Assembly: GCA_900542625.1 (NCBI GenBank)
Contig: UQOH01000047.1
Span: 1-15,804, forward strand
DNA length: 15,804 nt
Source: an uncultured Fusobacterium sp.
GTDB lineage: Bacteria > Fusobacteriota > Fusobacteriia > Fusobacteriales > Fusobacteriaceae
Direction of reading: 5' to 3'
Each line of letters begins with the position of its first letter. Position 1 is the first letter of the stretch. The notes below the pieces were generated by a model that worked only from the letters and a program-made list of their open reading frames with translations, was not told the origin of the DNA and ran no database searches. The position numbers and the translations under genes were made by a program. This document shows, one piece after another, positions 1 through 6,802 of the stretch.

Positions 1-203
1 GACAAATCTCTTTTTCCCAAAGCTTTATGGAATTTTTCAATATCTACCTGTGCTTTTATATATCTGAAAAGAGTATCTCTGTTTATTCTCTCATCTTTAC
101 TCGTATAAAAAGAGTTTGCTACAATAAAAACAGCCTCTTCAGAAGAAATCTCTGTTTTCAGAAGTTCATCAAACATATCCAAAATTTTATCAATTTTTTT
201 CAT
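1..203 (-). CDS. Hypothetical protein, N-terminal part (runs off the left edge)
   Basis: The gene starts at an ATG on the minus strand (bases 203-201) behind an AAGGA ribosome binding site 7 bases upstream, and stays open for 67 codons to the window edge. The visible N-terminus begins MKKIDKILDMFDELLK and is charged and probably helical, with no signal peptide, membrane segment or motif I recognise. Its start lies 31 bases downstream of the xth stop codon on the same strand, with no terminator between, so it is probably co-transcribed with xth. The rest of the protein is outside the window, so no function is offered. Confidence 0.7.
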   Translation of the reverse strand, partial: MKKIDKILDMFDELLKTEISSEEAVFIVANSFYTSKDERINRDTLFRYIKAQVDIEKFHKALGKRDL

Positions 204-234
204 AATATTTTCCTTATGATAATTTTTTATAACA

Positions 235-987
235 CTATTTTATTATAAGTTCAACAGGGCAGTGATCAGAACCAAGTATTTCTGTGTGAATTTTAGCAGA
301 AACAAGTCTGTCTGCCATACTTCCGGATGTTAAGAAATAATCAATTCTCCACCCTGCATTTTTCTCTCTTGCCTTAAATCTATATGACCACCACGAATAA
401 ATTCCTTCCTGCTCAGGATAGAAGTAACGGAAAGTATCAATAAACCCGGCATTCATAAGCTCTGTGAATTTTCCTCTCTCTTCATCAGTAAATCCTGCAT
501 TTCCTCTGTTTGGCTTAGGATTTTTTAAATCTATCTCTTTATGTGCCACATTTAAATCTCCACACACAACAACAGGTTTTTTAGTTTCAAGATTCTGCAT
601 ATATTTTCTAAATTCATCTTCCCAAACCATTCTGTAATCAAGTCTTTCAAGCTCTGTTTTAGAGTTTGGAGTGTATACAGTTATAAAATAGAAGTCTTCA
701 AATTCAAGAGTAATAACTCTTCCCTCTTTGTCGTGTTCTTCAATTCCAAGCCCGTAACTTACAGATAAAGGCTCTTTTTTAGTAAAAACTGCTGTTCCTG
801 AATATCCTTTTTTCTCAGCGTAGTTCCAATACTGGTGATATCCATTCAGCTCAAGTTCTACCTGTCCTGCCTGTAATTTTGTTTCCTGAAGGCAGAAAAT
901 ATCTGCATCCACGTTATTAAAAAAATCCATAAATCCTTTTGTAAGACAAGCTCTTATACCATTAACATTCCATGAAATAAATTTCAT
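235..987 (-). CDS. xth: Exodeoxyribonuclease III (AP endonuclease, ExoA/XthA family)
   Basis: This 250-residue protein has the length of the single-domain ExoIII family (endonuclease/exonuclease/phosphatase fold). In base-excision repair these enzymes cleave DNA at abasic sites and remove 3' blocking groups or nucleotides from duplex DNA, using Mg2+. Family motifs are present in order: WNVNGIRA (6-13), LQETK with metal-binding Glu35, VYTPNS around Tyr105, GDLNVAH with Asp144 and Asn146, NRGNAGFTDEER (160-171), GWRIDYF with Asp216, and the C-terminal GSDHCP with catalytic Asp241-His242. No catalytic residue appears to be missing. The ATG has an excellent AAGGAGG site. It lies 21 bases downstream of the HD-HAD gene and 31 bases upstream of the next gene, all on one strand, so it looks like the middle gene of an operon. 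Whether the enzyme is mainly an AP endonuclease or an exonuclease cannot be told from sequence alone. Confidence 0.95.
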   Translation of the reverse strand: MKFISWNVNGIRACLTKGFMDFFNNVDADIFCLQETKLQAGQVELELNGYHQYWNYAEKKGYSGTAVFTKKEPLSVSYGLGIEEHDKEGRVITLEFEDFYFITVYTPNSKTELERLDYRMVWEDEFRKYMQNLETKKPVVVCGDLNVAHKEIDLKNPKPNRGNAGFTDEERGKFTELMNAGFIDTFRYFYPEQEGIYSWWSYRFKAREKNAGWRIDYFLTSGSMADRLVSAKIHTEILGSDHCPVELIIK

Positions 988-1008
988 TTATCCTCCTTAA
1001 AAATTAAA

Positions 1009-2394
1009 CTATGCAAAAAATTTCTCTAAAAACAGTCCCACTCCTCCAGCTTCATTATTTTCTTCTGTATGAGTTTTAATCTGTTCTTTTACAAAATCTT
1101 TTCCATTTATCATAGCCACAGGATATCCCACAGCTTTCAGCATTGATAAATCGTTTTCGTTATCACCAAACGCCATTATCTCATCAAGAGCAATTCCCAT
1201 TTCATTTGCAATTATTTTAAGCCCTGCACCTTTTGAACACTCTTTGCTTACAATATCAATTACTTCATCTCCTGAACCGAAAATATTAACTTTATCAGAG
1301 TATTTATCTTCTACATAAGCTCTTAACACTTTGAATTTATCCGGATTTCCAAAGAATACTATTTTTTCAAAATCAAAAGCCTTTAAGTTATTTCCATCTT
1401 CATTTGAGTGGAAAGTATATTTTGTTTCAGGTGATTTAAATTCATTGAAATATTCTGTATCAAGCTGTGAATAGCATACATCATAACCAGAGGTTGCACT
1501 GTAATTTAAATTAAGTTCAAGCCCTTTTCTCAAAATATCAAGACACATCTCCTTATTCATTTTTACTGAATAAATAAGCTCTTCTCCTCTAAAAATTCTT
1601 GCTCCGTTAAAGCAAGAATAATATTTTATCTCTTTAATATCTTTTAAAAGATCTTTTATACTTGGAAGATCTCTTCCGGAAGAGGGAACAAATGCCATTC
1701 CTTTTTCTGTCAGCATATTTATCATTCTGCTGTTTGCCTCAGGAACATTTTTTTTATTGTCTACAAAAGTTCCGTCAAGATCTGTTGCTATAAGTTTTAC
1801 GCATTTGTCGTCAGTAACAACTCCGTTATCAAGATATTCTTCCATATACCCTCTTATAAATCCATAATAAACTTCAGGAGCATAATTGAATATAGGTCTC
1901 ATACGATTCATTAATTTTGATTTTGTTACATGGAATTTTCTCCAAGTATGGGCATCAGAAGTTACATTTTGTATAAATCCTTGGAATCTGTCGCAGACAT
2001 TTGCAAATTTAGCCTCATTTGTTTCTTTTTTCTCAAATTCAAGCCAGATGTTCATAAGCTCATCTCTCTGATCATCTGGAAGTGTTCCATATATTTTTTT
2101 TGCAGCTTCCAGTTCTTTCTGCTCTTTTTCTGCCTGAGAAAAATCTCCATATGCCGGAGTATCTCCTGCCACAATCTCCACAATATCATGGATAAGAATC
2201 ATTTTTATTACTTTCAACATATCCACTTCTTCATGAAAATATTCTTTTAAAAGAACAGCACACATAGCCATATGCCAGCTGTGTTCTGTGTCATTTTCCT
2301 GTCTTGACCCGTTAAGCACAAGCCCTTGACGAAGAATTCCTTTCAGTTTATCTATTTCAATGATAAATTTTAATTGTTTTTCTAATCTATTCAT
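1009..2394 (-). CDS. HD-domain nucleotidase-like / Cof-type HAD phosphatase fusion
   Basis: This is a two-domain cytosolic protein. Numbered from the Met at base 2394 (461 residues), residues 1-190 are an HD hydrolase resembling the YfbR/HDDC2 group of 5'-deoxynucleotidases. The metal ligands are visible: His38 (in EHSWHM), the doublet His69-Asp70 (in LIHDIVE) and Asp135 (in VCDRF). Residues about 198-461 are a Cof-type (class IIB) HAD phosphatase with nucleophile motif DLDGT (205-209), a serine motif SSGR (238-241), Lys388 and GDNENDLSM (410-418). Both active sites look intact, so it is probably a bifunctional phosphohydrolase. HD relatives act on deoxynucleoside monophosphates and Cof relatives on sugar phosphates, flavin or pyridoxal phosphates; the substrates here are unknown. 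An in-frame ATG at 2403 also exists, but the GGGAGG site sits only 2 bases before it and 11 before the chosen start. The chosen start also gives the family-like MNRLEKQLKFI. It is first in a minus-strand operon with xth. Confidence 0.85.
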   Translation of the reverse strand: MNRLEKQLKFIIEIDKLKGILRQGLVLNGSRQENDTEHSWHMAMCAVLLKEYFHEEVDMLKVIKMILIHDIVEIVAGDTPAYGDFSQAEKEQKELEAAKKIYGTLPDDQRDELMNIWLEFEKKETNEAKFANVCDRFQGFIQNVTSDAHTWRKFHVTKSKLMNRMRPIFNYAPEVYYGFIRGYMEEYLDNGVVTDDKCVKLIATDLDGTFVDNKKNVPEANSRMINMLTEKGMAFVPSSGRDLPSIKDLLKDIKEIKYYSCFNGARIFRGEELIYSVKMNKEMCLDILRKGLELNLNYSATSGYDVCYSQLDTEYFNEFKSPETKYTFHSNEDGNNLKAFDFEKIVFFGNPDKFKVLRAYVEDKYSDKVNIFGSGDEVIDIVSKECSKGAGLKIIANEMGIALDEIMAFGDNENDLSMLKAVGYPVAMINGKDFVKEQIKTHTEENNEAGGVGLFLEKFFA

Positions 2395-2428
2395 TGTTTT
2401 CATTCCCTCCCATTTTTAACTAATTATA

Positions 2429-2457
2429 ATTTTATCATAGATAGAAAGAATATTCCA
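2429..2457 (-). promoter_or_regulatory. Candidate promoter for the HD-HAD/xth operon
   Basis: On the minus strand a -10 element TAAAAT (2434-2429) is preceded by TGA, an extended -10. A weak -35-like TGGAAT (2457-2452) lies 17 bases upstream. A TATAAT a few bases further downstream is an alternative. The -35 match is poor, so the extended -10 carries most of the support. Confidence 0.35.
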
Positions 2458-2527
2458 GTGTGCACTTTAGAAAAACATAAAATCTATTGCTTTAATAATT
2501 TATTTTATCATACTAACAGTTTATTTT

Positions 2528-2601
2528 TGTATCATGTATCATTTTTAACAGTTTGACCTTTAAAATACAAATGTGATAGTCTATATTTATAAATAATCAT
2601 A
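2528..2601 (+). promoter_or_regulatory. Promoter/operator block of the AEC permease gene (copy 1 of a duplicated 74-bp module)
   Basis: The block starts with a direct repeat of TGTATCA, two abutting copies (2528-2541). It continues through an 11-base linker to a -35 TTGACC (2553-2558). After a 16-base spacer comes an extended -10, TGT followed by GATAGT (2575-2580). The same arrangement with identical spacing lies on the opposite strand upstream of nhaC (10776 down to 10703). By hand alignment 68 of 74 positions are identical without gaps. The tandem heptamers just upstream of the -35 are a natural position for an activator or repressor. The regulator is not identifiable from this window. The promoter assignment is inferred; the repeat itself is plain in the sequence. 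Confidence 0.65.
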
Positions 2602-2619
2602 TTACCTGAGGTGAGTTCA

Positions 2620-3537
2620 ATGGATATCTTAGATTTGTTCAGTTTGCAAGGAATACTCTTTGCATTAATGCTTGTTGGAACAGGGCTTAAAATTTGTGGA
2701 ATTATTGATGAAAATGGAAAAAAATGTTTAACAGATTTATGTGTCAATGTTGTAATTCCGTGTAATATCTTTAAATCTTGTCTTATAAAATTTAATATGT
2801 CAATTTTTAAATCTTGTGCCATGCTTTTAGTATCTGCTGTCTTAATGCAGTTAATCTGCCTTTTACTGAATAAATTTATTTTTAATCATTACAATCCACA
2901 ACGAAAAAAAGTTTTGCAGTATTGTACTATTGTTCCTATGAGTGGTTTTTTAGGAAACCCTATTGCAGAGGGGATTTATAATGAACTTGGTGTATTATAT
3001 ACTTCTATTTTTTTAATTCCTATGAGAATTGTTATGTGGTCGGCAGGTACAACTTATTTTGTTGCAGATATGGAAATCAACAGAAAAAAAATTATAAAAA
3101 ATGTTTTAACTCATCCTTGTCTTGTTGCAATTTATTTTGGTTTATTTTTTATGGTCACACAAATACAATTACCTTTTATTTTAACTGAAACTACCCGTTA
3201 TATAGGAAATTGCAATAGTGCATTAACAATGTTTATTGTAGGAACTATTTTAGCAGATGTCAAAATAACTTCAATTATCAGCAAAGAAACTATCAAATTC
3301 AGTATTTTCAGATTAATTATATTACCTGCTATTGCATTTGGTATTGGAAGTTTCTTACACTTAGAAAGTATATCACAGGGAATCAGTGTTATTATGACAG
3401 GTATGCCGGCAGGAGCTACTGCAGCAATCTTTGCAGCCCGTTATCATAGTGATGCAGATTTTGCAACTAGATGTGTAGTTTTAACAACTCTGCTTTCTAT
3501 GCTGACTCTTCCTTTATGGTGTTTTATTGCAGGGTAA
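2620..3537 (+). CDS. AEC (auxin efflux carrier) family permease, putative carboxylate transporter
   Basis: This is a 305-residue, very hydrophobic inner-membrane protein with about ten predicted membrane segments, the usual size for bacterial AEC transporters. Family features include the N-terminal GTGLKICGIIDENG and VNVVIPCNIF stretch, the mid-protein MSGFLGNPI and the C-terminal MTGMPAGATAA segment with charged ARYHSD. Characterised bacterial relatives move malate, malonate or similar organic acids, but the substrate cannot be read from sequence. I chose the ATG at 2620 because a TGAGGTGA ribosome binding site lies 5 bases upstream. An in-frame GTG at 2611 sits inside that site. The gene is monocistronic, divergent from the HD-HAD operon and convergent with pxpC across a shared terminator. 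Its upstream region is almost identical to that of the NhaC-type antiporter gene, suggesting joint regulation. Confidence 0.85.
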   Translation: MDILDLFSLQGILFALMLVGTGLKICGIIDENGKKCLTDLCVNVVIPCNIFKSCLIKFNMSIFKSCAMLLVSAVLMQLICLLLNKFIFNHYNPQRKKVLQYCTIVPMSGFLGNPIAEGIYNELGVLYTSIFLIPMRIVMWSAGTTYFVADMEINRKKIIKNVLTHPCLVAIYFGLFFMVTQIQLPFILTETTRYIGNCNSALTMFIVGTILADVKITSIISKETIKFSIFRLIILPAIAFGIGSFLHLESISQGISVIMTGMPAGATAAIFAARYHSDADFATRCVVLTTLLSMLTLPLWCFIAG

Positions 3538-3543
3538 AAATAA

Positions 3544-3584
3544 AAAATCACAACCTATCATTTTAACCGGCAGGTTGTGATTTT
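3544..3584. terminator. Bidirectional intrinsic terminator between the AEC gene and pxpC
   Basis: A perfect 13-bp stem, AAAATCACAACCT (3544-3556) with AGGTTGTGATTTT (3572-3584), closes a 15-base loop. It lies 6 bases after the AEC stop and 26 bases past the pxpC stop. On the minus strand the stem runs into TTTTTTATTTTT, a strong terminator for the pxp operon. On the plus strand the T-tract is shorter, so termination of the AEC transcript may be less efficient. Confidence 0.85.
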
Positions 3585-3610
3585 AAATTAATTTTCCTGT
3601 TAAATGGTAT

Positions 3611-4633
3611 TTATTCTGTTATTTCTAATGTTAAATCATATTTTTTACCGTTGATTTCAACAGAATAGCTTTGTACTTTATCTCTTTCAATAATATAAGC
3701 ATCTGAATTGTTAATAATATCATTCATAGCTTTTAATGAATCTATTGCCTGAGCAAGCTCATATTTAACAAATCTTACTTTTGTTCCGGGAGTTGCCTGA
3801 GCAAGTTTTACTAAATCAGAAGATATAACGTTTCCTATTTTTGTATATCCTCCTGTTGTCTGTCTGTCTGCCATCATTACTATTGGCTGACCGCTTCCGG
3901 GAACTTGAATAGCTCCGAAAGTTATTCCGTCAGAAATAATATCTGCTCCGTTTTTATGTTCAATAGTATTTCCTGAAACAGATGAAAGTCTTATCCCCAT
4001 TCTGTCGCTTTCCTGAGTTACAGTATAAGTTTCAGTGAAGAAAGTATTTATTCCTGCATCTGTAAAATGGTCATCTTGTTGTCCAAGAACAACTCCAACC
4101 TGAATTTCTTTTGAGTAAGAAGGTATATATTTAGAATCAAACTCAACTATTGTTTCAATGTGCTTTTCATTTACAGACAACACATCATTAACCATAAGTT
4201 TTCTTCCGCTGAATCCTCCAACTTTAGCTTTTAAGTTAGTTGATTTACTGTTCATTACAACCGGAACATCTATTCCTCCGGCAAAAGCAAGGTAGTTTCT
4301 AAGCCCTGATTTGCAGATTCCCATTTTAAGAGTGTCACCTTTAGATGCTTTATAACTTTTCCATAATTTTATTTTTTCACCGTTTAAAGTTGAATCGCAT
4401 ATTCCGCCAGTTACAGCAAAAACACAATCTCTTAAAAACTGAACTGTTACTCCTTTTAAAGTAGTTTCAAGAACAGCCTCTCCCTGTTCATTTCCTACTA
4501 AAATATTGGCAACTTTTGCAGAAAATTCATCCATTACTCCAGAGGCAGAAACTCCATATCTTTGATAACCATATCTGCCTAAATCTTGGACTGTTGTTAA
4601 AAGCCCGGCATCTAATATTTTTAAAGTTTCCAT
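3611..4633 (-). CDS. pxpC: 5-oxoprolinase subunit PxpC (KipA family, biotin-dependent-carboxylase-like domain)
   Basis: This 340-residue protein is the third subunit of the prokaryotic ATP-dependent 5-oxoprolinase PxpABC, which hydrolyses 5-oxoproline to L-glutamate with ATP. Family signatures include LLTTVQDLGRYGYQRYGV near residues 11-28, SGVMDEFSAKVANILVGN (31-48), the central TQESDRMGIRLSS, and PGSGQPIVMMADRQTTGGY followed by KIGNV toward the C-terminus. The domain is called carboxylase-like only by homology with allophanate/urea carboxylases; no biotin carrier is present. The ATG at 4633 is 2 bases after the pxpB stop, behind an AAGGAGG site, so translation of B and C is probably coupled. 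In Bacillus the homologue was named KipA after a sporulation-kinase role with KipI. Here the linkage to pxpA and the lack of sporulation genes favour the metabolic role. Confidence 0.93.
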   Translation of the reverse strand: METLKILDAGLLTTVQDLGRYGYQRYGVSASGVMDEFSAKVANILVGNEQGEAVLETTLKGVTVQFLRDCVFAVTGGICDSTLNGEKIKLWKSYKASKGDTLKMGICKSGLRNYLAFAGGIDVPVVMNSKSTNLKAKVGGFSGRKLMVNDVLSVNEKHIETIVEFDSKYIPSYSKEIQVGVVLGQQDDHFTDAGINTFFTETYTVTQESDRMGIRLSSVSGNTIEHKNGADIISDGITFGAIQVPGSGQPIVMMADRQTTGGYTKIGNVISSDLVKLAQATPGTKVRFVKYELAQAIDSLKAMNDIINNSDAYIIERDKVQSYSVEINGKKYDLTLEITE

Positions 4634-4635
4634 TA

Positions 4636-5358
4636 TTAATCCTCCTTCATGTAATGCTTTACAGTATAAGTTCCATTTTTAACCTGCTCAACAATAGCAT
4701 GATATTCCTCTTCTGTAATAGCTTTGAATTTTATATATTGTCCTGCTGCCACAATAAATGGATTTTCTTTAGCAGAATCAAAGAAATTTAATGGAGTTCT
4801 TCCAAGCAGCTGCCAACCTCCAGGGCTTTCTATTGGATAAAGTCCTGTCTGCTCACCTGCAATTCCAACTGAACCTGCAGGAATTTTTGTTCTTGGTGTT
4901 GTCAAACGAGGAGTTGCTATTCTTTTGTCCATTCCTCCAAGATACGGGAACCCAGGAGTAAATCCAAGCATATAAACTAAATATTCACCAGAAGTGTGAA
5001 TATCTATAACTTCCTCTATTGTAAGATTATTGTGAGATGCTATATTTTCAATGTCAGGACCATATTCTCCTCCATAAAGAACAGGAACTTCTATAATCTC
5101 TTTTTTCACTGACAGCATTTGTGAATCATCTGCAGCACAGTTTTTCTCAACCATTTCTTTTAATTCATCAAAACTTATCATCATTGGATCATAATAAACA
5201 ATAATTGATCTGTATGTTGGAAGTAAATCTTTTATAGCTTTATGATTTAATGAATCAAGATAATCTGTAATTTTCTTTAAGTTATAGTTTATTATTGGAG
5301 AAATTTCGTTCCCTAATTCTATAATTAAGGCAGAATCTCCTGCTTTTAAAAATTTCAT
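4636..5358 (-). CDS. pxpB: 5-oxoprolinase subunit PxpB (KipI family, cyclophilin-like C-terminal domain)
   Basis: This 240-residue protein has full family length. It has the N-terminal GDSALIIELG motif (7-16) and PTYRSIIVYYDP (47-58), then the cyclophilin-like carboxylase domain signatures GFTPGFPYLGG (132-142), the KIPAGSVGIAGEQTGLYP stretch (158-175) and SPGGWQLLGRTP (178-189). PxpB and PxpC form the ATP-using part of 5-oxoprolinase, acting with PxpA in the cytosol. The ATG at 5358 has a TAGGAGGG site. It is followed 2 bases later by pxpC. Unlike the other junctions of this operon, it is separated from the gene before it (the YcsG-like transporter) by about 250 bases, almost all of which is one palindromic element. 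That element could alter expression of pxpBC relative to pxpA. Confidence 0.93.
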   Translation of the reverse strand: MKFLKAGDSALIIELGNEISPIINYNLKKITDYLDSLNHKAIKDLLPTYRSIIVYYDPMMISFDELKEMVEKNCAADDSQMLSVKKEIIEVPVLYGGEYGPDIENIASHNNLTIEEVIDIHTSGEYLVYMLGFTPGFPYLGGMDKRIATPRLTTPRTKIPAGSVGIAGEQTGLYPIESPGGWQLLGRTPLNFFDSAKENPFIVAAGQYIKFKAITEEEYHAIVEQVKNGTYTVKHYMKED

Positions 5359-5400
5359 AATCCCTCCTAAGATATATGTTTTTTATTGAATCTTAAAATA

Positions 5401-5601
5401 GGGCTGTTACAGTTATAAATAAGAATAAAATTTTTTCTGAAAAAATATCAGCTATTTATATTGCTCACAGAAAGAAAATTTGAAACTCGGCTAAAGCCTC
5501 AAACAGTCAAATTTTCTGTATTCTGTTTCGCTGCATAAATTACGTAGATATTTTTAAACTCAAAAATTTTATTCTTATTTTATATCACTGGTAACAGTCC
5601 C
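5401..5601. mobile_element. 201-bp palindromic MITE-like element inside the pxp operon
   Basis: The two ends are long imperfect inverted repeats. The left end starts GGGCTGTTAC and continues to AATAAGAATAAAATTTTT; the right end read inward starts GGGACTGTTACC and continues to AATAAGAATAAAATTTTT. Each arm is about 36-40 bases. Pairing continues inward: AAAAATATC (about 5441-5449) with GATATTTTT (about 5547-5555), and CAGAAAGAAAATTTGA (5468-5483) with TCAAATTTTCTGTATTCTG (5507-5525). The whole unit can therefore fold as one long hairpin around a short centre near AAACTCGGC. It has no ORF, begins 8 bases past the ycsG-like stop codon and ends about 40 bases before pxpB. Size, defined ends and non-coding content fit a miniature inverted-repeat element; no clear target duplication is visible. 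It could instead be an operon-internal mRNA processing or attenuation structure. Confidence 0.6.
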
Positions 5602-5608
5602 TTTTATT

Positions 5609-6802
5609 TTAGCTAAATAATTTCATGATTCCTTTTAAAGAAATAATTCCTGCATATCCTGTAATAAATACAACTATTGTTCCAAGAACTGTAAGAAGCA
5701 TAGAGTGTTTATATTCTCCAACAACCTCTTTCTTTCTTGATCCAAGAAGAATAACTCCTAAAGTTATAGGAAGAATTAATCCGTTAAGTGAACCTGCAAG
5801 AACAAGTAATGTAACTGGTTGTCCTAAGAAAGCCATTACACAAGTTGAGAAAACTATAAATCCTATTATAAAATATTTTTCATTGTCCATAACTGTTTTT
5901 GATAAAGTTTTTAAGAATGAAACAGATGTATATGCAGCTCCTACTATTGAAGTAAGTGCAGCAGCAAATATAACAAGTCCAAATATTTTATACCCTATTA
6001 CTCCAGCACCGATTTTGAAAGCAGATGCAGGTGGGTTTGCAGGATCAAGTTTAGCTCCTGAATAAACTACACCAAGAACTGCAAGGAATAACATTATTCT
6101 TATAATAGAAGCGATTGATACTCCCATAATAGAACTTTGATTAATTTTATCAAGGTTTTCTATTCCTTTTGTATCAGCATCTATAAGTCTGTGTGCTCCG
6201 GCAAATGTGATATATCCTCCAATTGTTCCTCCAATAAGTGTTACCATTGAAAGAGTTAAATCGCTGTAGCTTTCAGGGAATATTGCACCATGAAGAGCTG
6301 CACCAACAGGAGGATCTGCAACTACTGCAACATATCCCATTACAACTATCATAAGTGCTCCTAAAAACTTAGTAAGTTTATCCATTACAGGTCCCATATC
6401 TTTAGATAAGAATACAAATACTGCAAGTGCTCCTGAAATAATAACTCCTGCTGTAATATTTACTCCAAAAAGTGTATTTAAACCAAGAGCTGCTCCTCCA
6501 ACGTTCCCTATATTAAAAGCAAGTCCTCCAAGTGAAACAAGCCCTGCTATAAAATAACCTAATCCTGGAACAACTTTGTTTGCTATGTCTTGTCCTCTCA
6601 TTCCAGAAACACAGATAACTCTCCATATATTAAGCTGAACTATAAGAGTTGCCACTGTAACAACTAAAATTGTAAATGCGAAATTTTCTTTAAATTTTTC
6701 TGTAAATACTGCTGTTTGTGTTAAAAATCCTGGTCCTATTGCAGAAGTTGCCATCAAAAACGCAGCTCCCACTATTGCCCCTTTATTTTTGTTATCTGCC
6801 AT
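5609..6802 (-). CDS. YcsG-like Nramp-superfamily transporter of the 5-oxoprolinase operon
   Basis: This 397-residue integral membrane protein has about eleven hydrophobic segments and clear Nramp-superfamily character (GPGFLTQTAVF at 23-33; GGTIGGYITFAGAHR at 191-205). Canonical Nramp metal transporters carry DPGN in the first segment and a Met-Pro-His type motif in the sixth. Neither is present: the first segment has GPGFLTQT and the sixth has AGAH. A role in Mn2+ or Fe2+ uptake is therefore doubtful. Bacillus subtilis has the order ycsF(pxpA)-ycsG-ycsI-kipI-kipA, with ycsG encoding this kind of protein. Substrate import, such as 5-oxoproline, is a reasonable inference but is not shown by the sequence. 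The start overlaps the pxpA stop by one base (TAATG), with an AGAGGTGAT site inside pxpA, so the two are translationally coupled. Confidence 0.85.
   Translation of the reverse strand: MADNKNKGAIVGAAFLMATSAIGPGFLTQTAVFTEKFKENFAFTILVVTVATLIVQLNIWRVICVSGMRGQDIANKVVPGLGYFIAGLVSLGGLAFNIGNVGGAALGLNTLFGVNITAGVIISGALAVFVFLSKDMGPVMDKLTKFLGALMIVVMGYVAVVADPPVGAALHGAIFPESYSDLTLSMVTLIGGTIGGYITFAGAHRLIDADTKGIENLDKINQSSIMGVSIASIIRIMLFLAVLGVVYSGAKLDPANPPASAFKIGAGVIGYKIFGLVIFAAALTSIVGAAYTSVSFLKTLSKTVMDNEKYFIIGFIVFSTCVMAFLGQPVTLLVLAGSLNGLILPITLGVILLGSRKKEVVGEYKHSMLLTVLGTIVVFITGYAGIISLKGIMKLFS

Noticed and set aside
27..248. Plus-strand 73-codon ORF at the left edge
   Set aside because: It is antisense to the minus-strand gene starting at 203, which has a good ribosome binding site. 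The plus-strand frame is rich in Phe/Ile/Tyr as expected from AT-rich noise.
1886..2250. Plus-strand ORFs opposite the HD-HAD gene
   Set aside because: They are antisense to conserved HD-domain coding sequence, with no ribosome binding sites and no protein-like composition.
2570..2577. AAATGTGATA as a CRP/FNR-type site in the duplicated promoter
   Set aside because: Only one half-site (TGTGA) is present, without a matching inverted half at the right distance. An extended -10 explains it better.
2532..2822. Minus-strand ORF overlapping the AEC promoter and gene start
   Set aside because: It overlaps the conserved AEC N-terminus and the duplicated promoter block and has no recognisable features.
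3611..5358. Sporulation kinase inhibitor system KipI/KipA or allophanate hydrolase subunits
   Set aside because: The complete pxpA-transporter-pxpB-pxpC arrangement supports 5-oxoprolinase. No kinase or sporulation context and no urea/allophanate genes are present.
5625..6065. 146-codon plus-strand ORF opposite the YcsG-like gene
   Set aside because: It is a shadow of the conserved transporter frame, lacks a ribosome binding site and overlaps it completely.
5609..6802. Divalent metal (Mn2+/Fe2+) transporter MntH
   Set aside because: The metal-coordinating motifs of Nramp proteins are absent and the gene is embedded in the 5-oxoprolinase operon.
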